Source: Peptococcaceae bacterium
GTDB lineage: Bacteria; Bacillota; Dehalobacteriia; UBA7702
Direction of reading: 5' to 3'
NCBI GenBank assembly: GCA_019415505.1
Contig: DXZC01000052.1
Location: 1-14,663, forward strand
Length of the DNA: 14,663 nucleotides
How positions within the stretch are numbered: the first letter of the stretch is position 1; the number at the start of each line of letters is the position of its first letter. Positions 1 to 7,295 of the stretch are shown here, piece after piece. A model generated the notes under the pieces. The model did not search any database. It was given only the letters and a program-made list of their open reading frames with translations, and was not told where the DNA came from. A program made the position numbers and the translations under genes.

Positions 1-476
1 ACCTTGTGCTTTTGGGCTAACTCATTAAGCCCCAAGGCGTCAGTGCGTAAGAGCAGGGCCATCTGGTCAATAAAGGCGCCGGTACCGCCGGCGCAGGCCC
101 CGTTCATGCGTTGCTCCATAAAATTGTCAAAATAAGTTATTTTGGCGTCCTCACCGCCTAATTCTATGACTACGTCGGTTTGGGGTATCAATGTCTCTAC
201 TGCCTTGGTACAGGCAATCACTTCTTGTATAAATGGTAAACCCAGGCGCTCGCTGAGGCTTAACCCCCCGGAGCCGGTTATCGCTATAGCTACCTCTATG
301 TTACCTAGTTCACTTTGGGCTTGGGAGATAACATCTAGAACAGTAGCCTTTATGTCGGAAAAATGTCGCTGGTAACAGCGAAAAAGGCAATTATTTTCAT
401 CATCTAAAACTGTAGTTTTTACCGTGGTGGAACCAATGTCCAATCCCATTACCACTGTCTTTACGGGTTTGTCCAT
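1..476 (-). CDS. Acyl-CoA dehydratase activase-type ATPase (BadF/BcrA/HgdC superfamily), N-terminal part
   Basis: The visible 158 codons start at ATG 476-474 and run off the left edge. Near the N-terminus is GLDIGSTTVK, the phosphate-1 loop of the ASKHA ATPase fold. Further on come ITGSGG, ELGGEDAKITYF and EQRMNGACAGGTGAFIDQMA. The GGEDAKI plus QRMNG-CAGGTGAFIDQMA pattern fits the long activase-related proteins, often around 1,400 residues with later DUF2229 and dehydratase-like parts, better than the short HgdC activators. That assignment is from memory of the family. Short activators use ATP hydrolysis to push electrons from a [4Fe-4S] cluster into 2-hydroxyacyl-CoA dehydratases; the role of the long form is poorly defined. 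The cysteine in CAGGTG is the expected cluster ligand. AAGGAG lies at 493-488, 11 nt before the start, a slightly long spacing. The gene is divergent from the operon starting at 735. Confidence 0.85.
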   Translation of the reverse strand, partial: MDKPVKTVVMGLDIGSTTVKTTVLDDENNCLFRCYQRHFSDIKATVLDVISQAQSELGNIEVAIAITGSGGLSLSERLGLPFIQEVIACTKAVETLIPQTDVVIELGGEDAKITYFDNFMEQRMNGACAGGTGAFIDQMALLLRTDALGLNELAQKHK

Positions 477-559
477 ATATTCAGTGTCTCCTTAAATTGT
501 GTAGACCTATTAAGGTACACAGGTTATATATTTTCTTTTCATAATTATAATATAAATAA

Positions 560-589
560 ATTAAAAATACCATATACAATTTATGTAAA
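560..589 (-). promoter_or_regulatory. Candidate sigma-A-type promoter for the activase gene
   Basis: On the minus strand TTTACA (589-584, 5 of 6 to the -35 consensus) is followed after 18 bp by TTTAAT (565-560, 5 of 6 to the -10 consensus). It lies about 85 bp upstream of the ATG. The region is very AT-rich, so chance matches are likely. Confidence 0.3.
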
Positions 590-594
590 ATGTC

Positions 595-620
595 TTTTTT
601 TGGCGAATCCGCGAAAAAAA
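595..620. promoter_or_regulatory. Palindrome between divergent promoters, possible operator
   Basis: Seven T (595-601), then GGCG, a 4-base centre AATC, CGCG, then seven A (614-620) form an inverted repeat with 10 of 11 positions paired; the only mismatch is G602 against G613. The T-tract precedes and the A-tract follows the stem on both strands, so it does not have the polarity of an intrinsic terminator. It sits between the two candidate promoters, as an operator would. No regulator family is assigned. Confidence 0.4.
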
Positions 621-632
621 TTGCCGTATCCC

Positions 633-661
633 TTTAAAATAACAAGTTATTTTGCTATAAT
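633..661 (+). promoter_or_regulatory. Candidate promoter of the plus-strand operon
   Basis: A perfect TATAAT lies at 656-661, with a weaker TTTAAA (4 of 6 to TTGACA) at 633-638, separated by 17 bp. It is about 74 bp upstream of the first start codon at 735. The perfect -10 and correct spacing make it the best promoter candidate in the intergenic region. Confidence 0.45.
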
Positions 662-734
662 ATTTAATTAAGCATATAACAAGCATTATACAATGGTAAT
701 ATTTGCGCTATTCCCTATTTGAGGAGAATTTTAG

Positions 735-3401
735 ATGAAAGTAATTATCGGCCACCCTAATTTGGATTTTGACGCTCTGGCGTCTATGGTGGCGGCAAAA
801 AAGCTATATCCCGACGCTACCCTGGTTACTGTGGGTAAAGCCGACAATAATGTGCAGGATTTCATCAATCTGCATAAGGAGATTGTTGAAATTCAAAATT
901 ATAAAAGTAAAAGAGATGTTGATACTCTCATTATGGTGGACACTCGCAGCCGTCGCCGGCTCCAAGAGTTTACCGCTGTTTTAGATAATCCAGGGGTTAA
1001 GGTTATAATTTACGACCACCACCGCCCCTCCGCCGATGAAATAGAGGAGGCGGAGCTGCATTACGCCGAGGTGGGCGCCAATGTCACCCAGTTGGTGGAA
1101 ATGATTCGGGAGCGCAATATTGAGATTGGCTCTCAGGAAGCCACTGTCTTTGCCTTAGGTATTTACGAAGATACTGGCTCACTCTCTTATAGCAGTACCA
1201 CTTACCGGGATTTAGAGGCCGCGGCCTGGCTCTTAAAAGAGGGGGCCAACCTCAGCGTGGTAGCTAATTATATTGTCCGAGCCTTCACAGAAGAACAGCA
1301 AAGCCTGTTGAACGACTTAATGGCCAACTGCCATATTCGGAGCATTAAGGACAAAAAGGTGCTCTTTGCCCAGGGCGCTACCAAGGATTTTGTGGCGGAA
1401 TTAGCCCTCTTGACCAGTAAATTGCGGGATTTTCATATTGTGGACGCTGTCTTTACTATCGTGCGAATGGGTAAGCGCATCTACATTGTGGCCCGCAGCA
1501 GCGCTGAGGATATCAATGTGCGGGAAATTTTAAAATCCTACGGCGGCGTGGGACACGACCACGCGGCCAGCGCCACAATTAAGGAGGGGGCTGATATCCT
1601 CTCCCTGGATGAGGTGGAAGAAAATATTGGTTATAATTTGGAACACAGTATTCCCTCGCCCTTAACTGTGGGCGAAATTATGACAGCCCCGGTGAAAACC
1701 ATTAGCTCCAACACCACCATTAACGAGGTAGGCGAATATTTAGTGCGCTATGGCCATTCCGGTTACCCGGTAATGGAGGACGGCAAGGTCATTGGTATAA
1801 TTTCCCGGCGGGATGTGGAAAAGGCTAAGTATCACGGTTTTGGCAAAGTGCCGGTTAAGGGTTACATGTCCCATCATATTATCGCCCTGAGGGAGGATAT
1901 GCCCGTCAAGGAAGCTCAAGCTTTGATGATTAAGGAAAACGTGGGCCGCTTACCGGTTATGCGGGGCGATGAGTTGGTGGGCATCATATCCCGTACCGAT
2001 ATGCTACAGCTTCTCTATGGTGAAAAAATAGCTACCCGCCACCGCACTTTATACCAACCGGCGGCAATTACGGTGGATCATCGCAACATGCTGGAAAAAT
2101 TAAAGAAATCTTTGCCTGAGGCAACATATAATATTTTACGGGAAATTTCTTTTTTAGCGGACCGGGAAGGCTACAAGGTATATTTAGTGGGCGGCCTTGT
2201 CCGCGATATGCTGCTGGAAAAATCCTCGGCGGATTTGGATATTGTGGTAGAGGGCGACGGCATAGACTTTGCCCGCCTGGTGGCGGAAACCTATGAGGGA
2301 AATTTAGCGGTTTACGAGCGTTTCGGCACTGCCAACGTGGTAATTGACGGTTATCTAAAGCTGGATATAGCTACGGCCAGAACTGAGTTTTACGAATATC
2401 CCGCCGCTCTGCCCCAGGTAGAAACCAGTACCTTAAAGCAGGACCTGTACCGCCGTGATTTTACCATTAACGCCATGGCTATTTCCCTTAATTACAGCAC
2501 TATTGGTACTTTTGTGGACTATTACAACGGGCGGGAGGATTTAGAAAAGCGACAAATACGGGTTTTGCATAATTTAAGCTTTGTGGAGGACCCAACCCGC
2601 ATAATGCGGGCCTTACGCTTTGCTGTGCGCTATGAATTTACCTTGGAGGAGGAAACCCAGGGCTTTGCCCGCAAAGCTATTGAAGACGGGGTTTTTGAAA
2701 ATTTATCCTACCGTCGTATTTGGCAAGAGGTGACCATATCCTTAAAAGAGGATAACCCCTATGAAATTTTGCTCTTATTTCATGAATATGGCATTTGGCC
2801 ATATATATTCCCCGGACATGAATTTGATTACTCCCTGGGAGAGATAAGCCAGCTATTAGAGGGCAATATCGGCTTTATGCGCTATTTTCCCCGCAAGCCC
2901 AGTATACCGATGGTTTATTTCCTGCTTTTAATCTATGATTTTACCCAAGAAGAGTTGGACGAATTTTTTGCCAAGGTTGACGGCCGCCGGGCTTACCGGC
3001 ATAATGCCTATAAGCTTTTACGCCTGAAAAACTATGCGTTTACCGACTTTTACGATAGAACTATAGTGGACTGGTACTATTTTCTCTCAGAGTTGAGTCC
3101 GGAAATAATTATTACCTTTTTCCTGAAAGCCAGCGGCGAACTTAGGGAACAGCTAGGCGGTGTGATTAAAAAGTTCCTGCAAAATAAAATAATTGTGGAC
3201 CGTAAGGCTTTTAAAGATTTAGACGGCTTTGAACGGGGTATGGCTCGGGAAATTTGGGAAGATCTTATTCAAGCTAAGGCCGCGGGCAAAGTAAGCACCA
3301 TGGAAGAGGAATTAAGCTATGTAAAGGAGAATTTACATAAGGGCAAATATAAGAACCAAGCCCAGGAAAACGAAGAAATTAACGGCCTTAGTGACGTATA
3401 A
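735..3401 (+). CDS. tRNA nucleotidyltransferase (CCA- or A-adding) with N-terminal DHH and tandem CBS domains
   Basis: This 888-residue protein adds nucleotides to the tRNA 3' end. Residues 1-285 are a DHH-DHHA1 phosphoesterase module: D11 and D13 in HPNLDFDA, D69 in DTR, DHH at 94-96, EDTG from 145 and GGVGHDHAAS at 270-279. Two CBS domains follow (about 307-368 and 373-430). The class II nucleotidyltransferase head and neck starts near 465: VGGLVRD 485-491, metal-binding D500 and D502, RRDFTINA 573-580, and EDPTRIMR 618-625, which corresponds to the template motif D. All catalytic motifs look intact. Plain bacterial CCA enzymes are about 400-450 residues, so half of this protein is additional. 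In Aquifex a protein of similar layout adds only the terminal A while a second enzyme adds CC, so A-only activity is possible here. The start is fixed by AGGAG at 722-726. It is the first gene of the operon, 19 bp ahead of the M50 protease. Confidence 0.93.
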   Translation: MKVIIGHPNLDFDALASMVAAKKLYPDATLVTVGKADNNVQDFINLHKEIVEIQNYKSKRDVDTLIMVDTRSRRRLQEFTAVLDNPGVKVIIYDHHRPSADEIEEAELHYAEVGANVTQLVEMIRERNIEIGSQEATVFALGIYEDTGSLSYSSTTYRDLEAAAWLLKEGANLSVVANYIVRAFTEEQQSLLNDLMANCHIRSIKDKKVLFAQGATKDFVAELALLTSKLRDFHIVDAVFTIVRMGKRIYIVARSSAEDINVREILKSYGGVGHDHAASATIKEGADILSLDEVEENIGYNLEHSIPSPLTVGEIMTAPVKTISSNTTINEVGEYLVRYGHSGYPVMEDGKVIGIISRRDVEKAKYHGFGKVPVKGYMSHHIIALREDMPVKEAQALMIKENVGRLPVMRGDELVGIISRTDMLQLLYGEKIATRHRTLYQPAAITVDHRNMLEKLKKSLPEATYNILREISFLADREGYKVYLVGGLVRDMLLEKSSADLDIVVEGDGIDFARLVAETYEGNLAVYERFGTANVVIDGYLKLDIATARTEFYEYPAALPQVETSTLKQDLYRRDFTINAMAISLNYSTIGTFVDYYNGREDLEKRQIRVLHNLSFVEDPTRIMRALRFAVRYEFTLEEETQGFARKAIEDGVFENLSYRRIWQEVTISLKEDNPYEILLLFHEYGIWPYIFPGHEFDYSLGEISQLLEGNIGFMRYFPRKPSIPMVYFLLLIYDFTQEELDEFFAKVDGRRAYRHNAYKLLRLKNYAFTDFYDRTIVDWYYFLSELSPEIIITFFLKASGELREQLGGVIKKFLQNKIIVDRKAFKDLDGFERGMAREIWEDLIQAKAAGKVSTMEEELSYVKENLHKGKYKNQAQENEEINGLSDV

Positions 3402-3420
3402 AGGCCCAAAGGAGAATTGA

Positions 3421-4089
3421 ATGCTGGATTTGAGTATATCCCGGTTGTTACTATCTATCCCGGCTATTTTAATAGCCTTGACTTTACACGAGCTCTCCCA
3501 TGGCTATGTGGCCTATAAACTAGGGGATACAACCGCTAAGAGCCAGGGGCGTTTGAGCTTGAACCCTTTAAAACACCTGGACCCCATTGGCGCTTTATTT
3601 TTGCTCATCGTGGGTTTCGGCTGGGCTAAGCCTGTTCCCGTTAATCCTTACGCCTTTAAAAATAAGGAAAAGGGGATGGCGCTGGTGGCTATAGCCGGCC
3701 CTGCCTCCAATTTATTAATGGCGTTAATGGGCGGTATAGGCTTGCTTTTAATTAACAACGCCTATATGTCAGCGGCTGTGGCTGGCTCCGGTAGCGGCAC
3801 GGTCTTATATTATTTGGCCTTTTTCTGTATGTATTTTATTCAAATAAACATTGTGCTTATGGTCTTTAACCTTATACCCTTACCCCCCTTGGACGGCTCC
3901 CGAGTTTTGGCGGCCTTTTTATCCGCTGAACTGCGCTACCGCTACTATCAAATCGAGCAATTCGGCATGATTATCATGATGGCAATGTGCTTGCCTATCT
4001 TCGGCGGTTCCTCTATTATTAGCCTTGTTATCAGCAAGCCTGTTACAGCCATATCTTCCTGGATATATAGCTTGGCGGGAATCGTATAA
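3421..4089 (+). CDS. Site-2-type metalloprotease, peptidase family M50
   Basis: This is a 222-residue membrane zinc protease. The zinc motif HELSH (residues 23-27) lies in the first hydrophobic segment, and the third ligand is D158 in NLIPLPPLDGSRV (150-162). Other family marks are SLNPLKHLDPIG (46-57), the GWAKPVPVNP segment (67-76) and GPASN (93-97). About five hydrophobic segments are visible. It is the compact form without a PDZ domain, as in many small bacterial M50 proteins, so it is not RseP/RasP-like. The substrate is unknown. GGAG at 3411-3414 supports the ATG, 19 bp after the preceding stop. Small M50 genes are common neighbours of this type of tRNA nucleotidyltransferase and trpS in Clostridia, which I read as operon packing rather than a shared reaction. 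Confidence 0.9.
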   Translation: MLDLSISRLLLSIPAILIALTLHELSHGYVAYKLGDTTAKSQGRLSLNPLKHLDPIGALFLLIVGFGWAKPVPVNPYAFKNKEKGMALVAIAGPASNLLMALMGGIGLLLINNAYMSAAVAGSGSGTVLYYLAFFCMYFIQINIVLMVFNLIPLPPLDGSRVLAAFLSAELRYRYYQIEQFGMIIMMAMCLPIFGGSSIISLVISKPVTAISSWIYSLAGIV

Positions 4090-4144
4090 TATCGCATAAT
4101 TAGGGAAAATTTTGGTATCATATTGAGAAATAAGGAGATAAATA

Positions 4145-5131
4145 ATGGCAAAAGAAGTTATTTTAAGTGGTATGCGCCCCACAGGTAAATTACACTTGGG
4201 GCATCTGAGCGTTTTAGAAAACTGGGCTAAGCTCCAGCAAGATAATGAAAACTATTACATGGTGGCGGATTGGCATACCTTAACTACCGGTTTTGCTGAT
4301 ACTGCCGGCATTAGGGAAAATATAAAGAATATGGCCTTGGATTTCCTCGCCGCCGGCATAGACCCGGCCAAAAGCGCTATTTTTGTGCAGAGCCAAGTTA
4401 AGGAGCATGCGGAATTGAATCTGCTGCTCTCCATGATTACTCCCTTAGGCTGGCTGGAAAGGGTACCAACCTATAAAGACCAAATTATTCAATTTGGCAA
4501 GGAAGGTAAAGATATTTCCACCCATGGCTTTTTAGGCTATCCTTTACTTATGGCGGCGGATATTATGGTGTACCGCTCCACCGCTGTGCCGGTAGGGGAG
4601 GACCAAGTGCCCCACTTGGAATTTACCAGGGAATTAGTGCGGCGGTTCAACCACCTTTTCGCTTGTCAGGTATTCCCTGAGCCAAGGGCCTTATTGGCGA
4701 AAATAAAGCTTTTACCGGGCACTGATAATCGCAAGATGAGTAAAAGCTATGGTAATGATATACCCTTAGACGCTGATGAAAGCCTTATTTTGCAGAGGGT
4801 CAGCCAAATGGTTACGGACCCGGCCCGCATTAAAAAGGACGATTTAGGCCACCCCGAAGTTTGTACGGTTTATACTTACCATACTTTTTATAATAAAGAG
4901 GAGGCCGCTGATATTGAAAGCCGCTGCAAAGCCGGGACCATTGGTTGTGTTGCCTGTAAAAAGCGGTTGGCCCAAAAACTCAATGAATTTTTGGCTCCCA
5001 TTCGCCAGCGGCGCAACGATTTAGCGGCCCACCCCGATGACCTGGCTGACATTTTAGCTTCAGGCTGCCAAAAGGCCACGGTTAAGGCCCAATCCACCCT
5101 GGAGCAAGTGAGAGAGGCTATGAAAATATAA
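4145..5131 (+). CDS. trpS: Tryptophan--tRNA ligase
   Basis: A cytoplasmic class I aminoacyl-tRNA synthetase of 328 residues, the normal bacterial length, which charges tRNA-Trp. The HIGH-type signature is HLGH (17-20) in SGMRPTGKLHLGH, and the second ATP-binding loop is KMSKS (197-201) in DNRKMSKSYGND. GEDQVPHLE (151-159) and GCVACK near the C-terminus are also typical of TrpRS. AAGGAG at 4132-4137 supports the start. The upstream gap is only 55 bp and holds no room for a T-box leader, so expression probably depends on the operon promoter. The stop codon TAA overlaps the scpA ATG by one base, suggesting translational coupling. Confidence 0.97.
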   Translation: MAKEVILSGMRPTGKLHLGHLSVLENWAKLQQDNENYYMVADWHTLTTGFADTAGIRENIKNMALDFLAAGIDPAKSAIFVQSQVKEHAELNLLLSMITPLGWLERVPTYKDQIIQFGKEGKDISTHGFLGYPLLMAADIMVYRSTAVPVGEDQVPHLEFTRELVRRFNHLFACQVFPEPRALLAKIKLLPGTDNRKMSKSYGNDIPLDADESLILQRVSQMVTDPARIKKDDLGHPEVCTVYTYHTFYNKEEAADIESRCKAGTIGCVACKKRLAQKLNEFLAPIRQRRNDLAAHPDDLADILASGCQKATVKAQSTLEQVREAMKI

Positions 5132-5889
5132 TGCCCTATGCCATTAAATTAGATATTTTTGAGGGCCCGTTTGATTTGCTCTGCCATCTTTTAGAGGAAA
5201 ATCAGGTGGATATTTATGATATTCCCATCGGGGAGATAGCCAACCAATATATTGAATATCTCGACGCTATGACGGCTTTAGATTTAGAAGTAGCCAGTGA
5301 GTTTCTGGTCCTAGCCGCCACCCTGATTGCCATAAAAACTAAAATGCTGTTACCTGTGAAGCGCCGGGATAACTCCGACGAGTTTCCTGAGGGTTACTAT
5401 GAGGAGGGCGAGGACCCCCGCGATGATTTAGTGCGCCAAATCCTGGAGTATAAAAAGTATAAGGAGTTAGGTGAAGCTTTTAGCCAAATGGCGGTTAGTC
5501 AAAGTAAAAGGGTCAGCCGCCCCAATGATGAAGGGCTGTACGCTGCTTTTTTGCCCCAGAGTCCGGTCTTAAAGAATATATCTCTGGACAAGCTCAGCCT
5601 GGCAATGGAAAATGTCATAGCAAAAATGAAAAGCCAGGAGCTTATCCATACGGTAGCGAAGGAAAATGTTACTATTGAGGATCAAATGCGTCTGATTGAA
5701 GCTCGTTTAGCCGCTTCCCCCCAGGGCTATGCCTTTACAGGTTTATACGAGGGTGAAACGGCAAAGCTCAAGGTTATTATCATCTTTTTGGCGCTCTTAG
5801 AGATGATACGCCGCCAGAAAGTCAGGGTATTGCAGCGGGATAATCATGGCGAAATTTTATTATTCCCCTATGACAAAACCCTTGACTGA
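5131..5889 (+). CDS. scpA: Segregation and condensation protein A (kleisin)
   Basis: A 252-residue kleisin that bridges the SMC ATPase heads and, with ScpB, forms the condensin-like complex for chromosome compaction and segregation. The N-terminus has the characteristic LDIFEGPFDLLCHLLEE followed by VDIYDIPIGEIANQYIEYL. The segment near residues 60-75 (ASEFLVLAATLIAIKTKMLLP) is also typical. The C-terminal winged-helix part ends in VRVLQRDNHGEILLFP. Start ATG overlaps the trpS stop by one base with only a weak purine-rich region ahead, consistent with coupled translation. Unlike in many genomes, scpB does not follow at once but about 180 bp later. Confidence 0.96.
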   Translation: MPYAIKLDIFEGPFDLLCHLLEENQVDIYDIPIGEIANQYIEYLDAMTALDLEVASEFLVLAATLIAIKTKMLLPVKRRDNSDEFPEGYYEEGEDPRDDLVRQILEYKKYKELGEAFSQMAVSQSKRVSRPNDEGLYAAFLPQSPVLKNISLDKLSLAMENVIAKMKSQELIHTVAKENVTIEDQMRLIEARLAASPQGYAFTGLYEGETAKLKVIIIFLALLEMIRRQKVRVLQRDNHGEILLFPYDKTLD

Positions 5890-5912
5890 GTTAGGGGTGC
5901 ATTAGGTAAGGG

Positions 5913-5955
5913 CCTGTAAATTCCTGGTTGTTTATCCTGCCGGGGAATTTGCAGG
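5913..5955 (+). other. Hairpin downstream of scpA
   Basis: CCTGTAAATTCC (5913-5924) pairs with GGAATTTGCAGG (5944-5955): 12 pairs, one of them G-U, with a 19-nt loop. Only a short TTTAT follows, so it is a weak intrinsic terminator at best. It could be an attenuating or mRNA-stabilising element between scpA and scpB. Confidence 0.45.
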
Positions 5956-6041
5956 TTTATAAAACGGTTAACCCCCAGGGGTCAGGGAGTATCTAAGTTT
6001 ATTTAGCGTTTAAGTTTGTCTAATAACGGAACATAGTGAAT

Positions 6042-6064
6042 CTGGGCGCTAGGCCCAGGAGGTG
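6042..6064 (+). promoter_or_regulatory. Strong scpB ribosome-binding site next to a small hairpin
   Basis: CTGGGC (6042-6047) pairs with GCCCAG (6053-6058) around a 5-nt loop. The near-perfect Shine-Dalgarno AGGAGGTG (6057-6064) begins inside the right arm. The spacing of 7 nt to TTG at 6072 decides the start of scpB. Confidence 0.6.
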
Positions 6065-6071
6065 TGAAAGA

Positions 6072-6689
6072 TTGGAACCCTTATTTCCAGAGGATATTAA
6101 AAAAGCTATAGAAGCCCTGTTGTTTGTGGCGGCGGAACCCCTAACTATTAGCCAGTTAGGGGAATATACCGATACAGCCCAGGAAACAGTGGCGGAAATT
6201 CTCCAGTCCTTGCAGGGAGAATATAGGGAGCGGGGTTTTTCCTTAACCGAGGTGGCCGGCGGCTGGCAGTTTATGACTAATCCGGAATTTCATTGCTATA
6301 TTGAGCGGCTTTACCGTCCGAAAATGCACCGTCTTTCCAAAGCTGCCTTGGAAACCTTGGCGATTATTGCCTATTGCCAGCCGGTAACCAGGGGCGAAAT
6401 CGAGGAAATACGGGGCGTAAATGCCGACGGTATCGTTTCCGGCCTGTTGGAAAAGGGGCTTTTAGATGAAGTAGGCCGCAAGGACACCCCGGGTAAACCG
6501 GTGTTATACGGCACAAACAGCAAATTTTTGGAATTTTTAGGTATCAATTCTTTAAGCGAGTTGCCGGCGGTAGATATGAAGTCCCCCGCTGAACCTTCCC
6601 TCTTTGGGGAAAAACCGGAGGAAGAAGGGGATAGCGAAATTTTGCCGGCAACCCCCATAACCCCTAACGCAGAAAACCGCGAGGTGTAA
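6072..6689 (+). CDS. scpB: Segregation and condensation protein B
   Basis: A 205-residue winged-helix protein that binds ScpA and completes the SMC-ScpAB complex. Typical ScpB text is IEALLFVAAEPLT near the N-terminus, LSKAALETLAIIAYCQPVTRGEIEEIRG in the middle (broken here into the conserved ALETLAIIAYCQPVTR and EIEEIRG), and DTPGKPVLYGT followed by FLEFLGI. The C-terminal about 35 residues are acidic and probably disordered. I chose TTG 6072 because AGGAGGTG lies 7 nt upstream. The in-frame GTG at 6036 would place the Shine-Dalgarno inside the coding sequence and adds a non-conserved N-terminus. Two bases separate its stop from the next ATG. Confidence 0.95.
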   Translation: MEPLFPEDIKKAIEALLFVAAEPLTISQLGEYTDTAQETVAEILQSLQGEYRERGFSLTEVAGGWQFMTNPEFHCYIERLYRPKMHRLSKAALETLAIIAYCQPVTRGEIEEIRGVNADGIVSGLLEKGLLDEVGRKDTPGKPVLYGTNSKFLEFLGINSLSELPAVDMKSPAEPSLFGEKPEEEGDSEILPATPITPNAENREV

Positions 6690-6691
6690 AT

Positions 6692-7294
6692 ATGGTATGG
6701 TGGCCCTTTATTGTCTTGGCAATTTTACTCTTTCTCCTCTTTTATCCTCTTACTCTCCGGGCTGAGGTTTTTTATGATAAAGACCAGTGGTGGGGAATGG
6801 TCACGTTACATCCGCTTTTGGGGTTAAAAAAACCGGCTATAAGACTCTGGGATAGCGAGCGGCCGCCTAAGGAGAAAAAAGACCGAGCCAAAAAGCCCAA
6901 AAAAGCCAAAAAAGCCGGTGAGTCCAATACTGCGAAGAAGGACCAAGAAAAGCTGCCGCCCCAGGATATAATTTTGGCCTTTGTGGATCTTATCAAAGAG
7001 GCCAAAGAGAGAGTAAAATGGCTGCGGGTAAACTTAATTTTGCGTTACGCCTTGCCGGACCCCGCTGCTATGGGTTATTTAACCGGCGCCATTTACAGCG
7101 TGGTACCTATAGTCATGGGCGATCAGCGCAAAAGCCGCTGGCGTTTGAGAATATACCCTGATTGGCAATACTTTGCTACCATGGTTTACTGTAAAGCTAA
7201 AATAACGATTTGTATTTTTGATATTTTTTATGCCTTTGGTGGCATACTAATAAAAGCTCTAAAACTGTTATTACCAATAATAAGGAGGAAATAG
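6692..7294 (+). CDS. DUF2953-type membrane-anchored protein
   Basis: A 200-residue protein of unknown function. One N-terminal hydrophobic segment (about residues 4-20) is followed by RAEVFYDKDQWW and HPLLGLKKP. A very lysine-rich, low-complexity linker spans about 55-90. The C-terminal part holds YALPDPAAMGYLTGAIYSV and RIYPDWQYF, which resemble the DUF2953 pattern of a D-P-x-x-x-G motif before a small hydrophobic helix, and a second hydrophobic stretch near 170-195. Its place between scpB and ytfJ/gerW matches the gene order I know from sporulating Clostridia, suggesting a link to sporulation or the envelope. That role is inference. The family call rests on weak motifs plus context. Confidence 0.72.
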   Translation: MVWWPFIVLAILLFLLFYPLTLRAEVFYDKDQWWGMVTLHPLLGLKKPAIRLWDSERPPKEKKDRAKKPKKAKKAGESNTAKKDQEKLPPQDIILAFVDLIKEAKERVKWLRVNLILRYALPDPAAMGYLTGAIYSVVPIVMGDQRKSRWRLRIYPDWQYFATMVYCKAKITICIFDIFYAFGGILIKALKLLLPIIRRK

Positions 7295-7295
7295 C

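Larger units (their letters stand above)
5890..6071 (+). other. Structured intergenic region between scpA and scpB
   Basis: This about 180-bp gap has no convincing open reading frame. It contains, in order, a long hairpin (5913-5955), a short inverted repeat ACCCCCAGGGGT (5971-5982), an AT-rich stretch with a TAATAA (6021-6026) that could be a weak -10 without a good -35, and a second hairpin (6042-6058) against the scpB ribosome-binding site. I do not recognise a known riboswitch or leader. Confidence 0.5.

Noticed and set aside
142..375. Open frame on the plus strand inside the activase gene
   Set aside because: It lies wholly antisense to the conserved activase reading frame, has no ribosome-binding site and no recognisable motif.
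4085..4090. TATAAT overlapping the stop codon of the M50 gene as a trpS promoter
   Set aside because: No -35-like hexamer lies 16-18 bp upstream, and the motif is formed by the last codons and stop.
4090..4144. T-box or trp leader ahead of trpS
   Set aside because: The gap is only 55 bp, far too short for a T-box, and shows no antiterminator-like structure.
5971..5982. ACCCCCAGGGGT as a transcription terminator
   Set aside because: The loop would be about 2 nt and no T-tract follows; at most it is a short inverted repeat.
6036..6071. GTG start for scpB
   Set aside because: It would place the strong Shine-Dalgarno inside the coding sequence; the TTG at 6072 has ideal spacing and gives the family N-terminus.
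6860..6960. Lysine-rich stretch in the DUF2953-type gene as a sign of frameshift
   Set aside because: The frame is open and the conserved C-terminal part follows in the same frame; lysine-rich linkers are common in this kind of protein.
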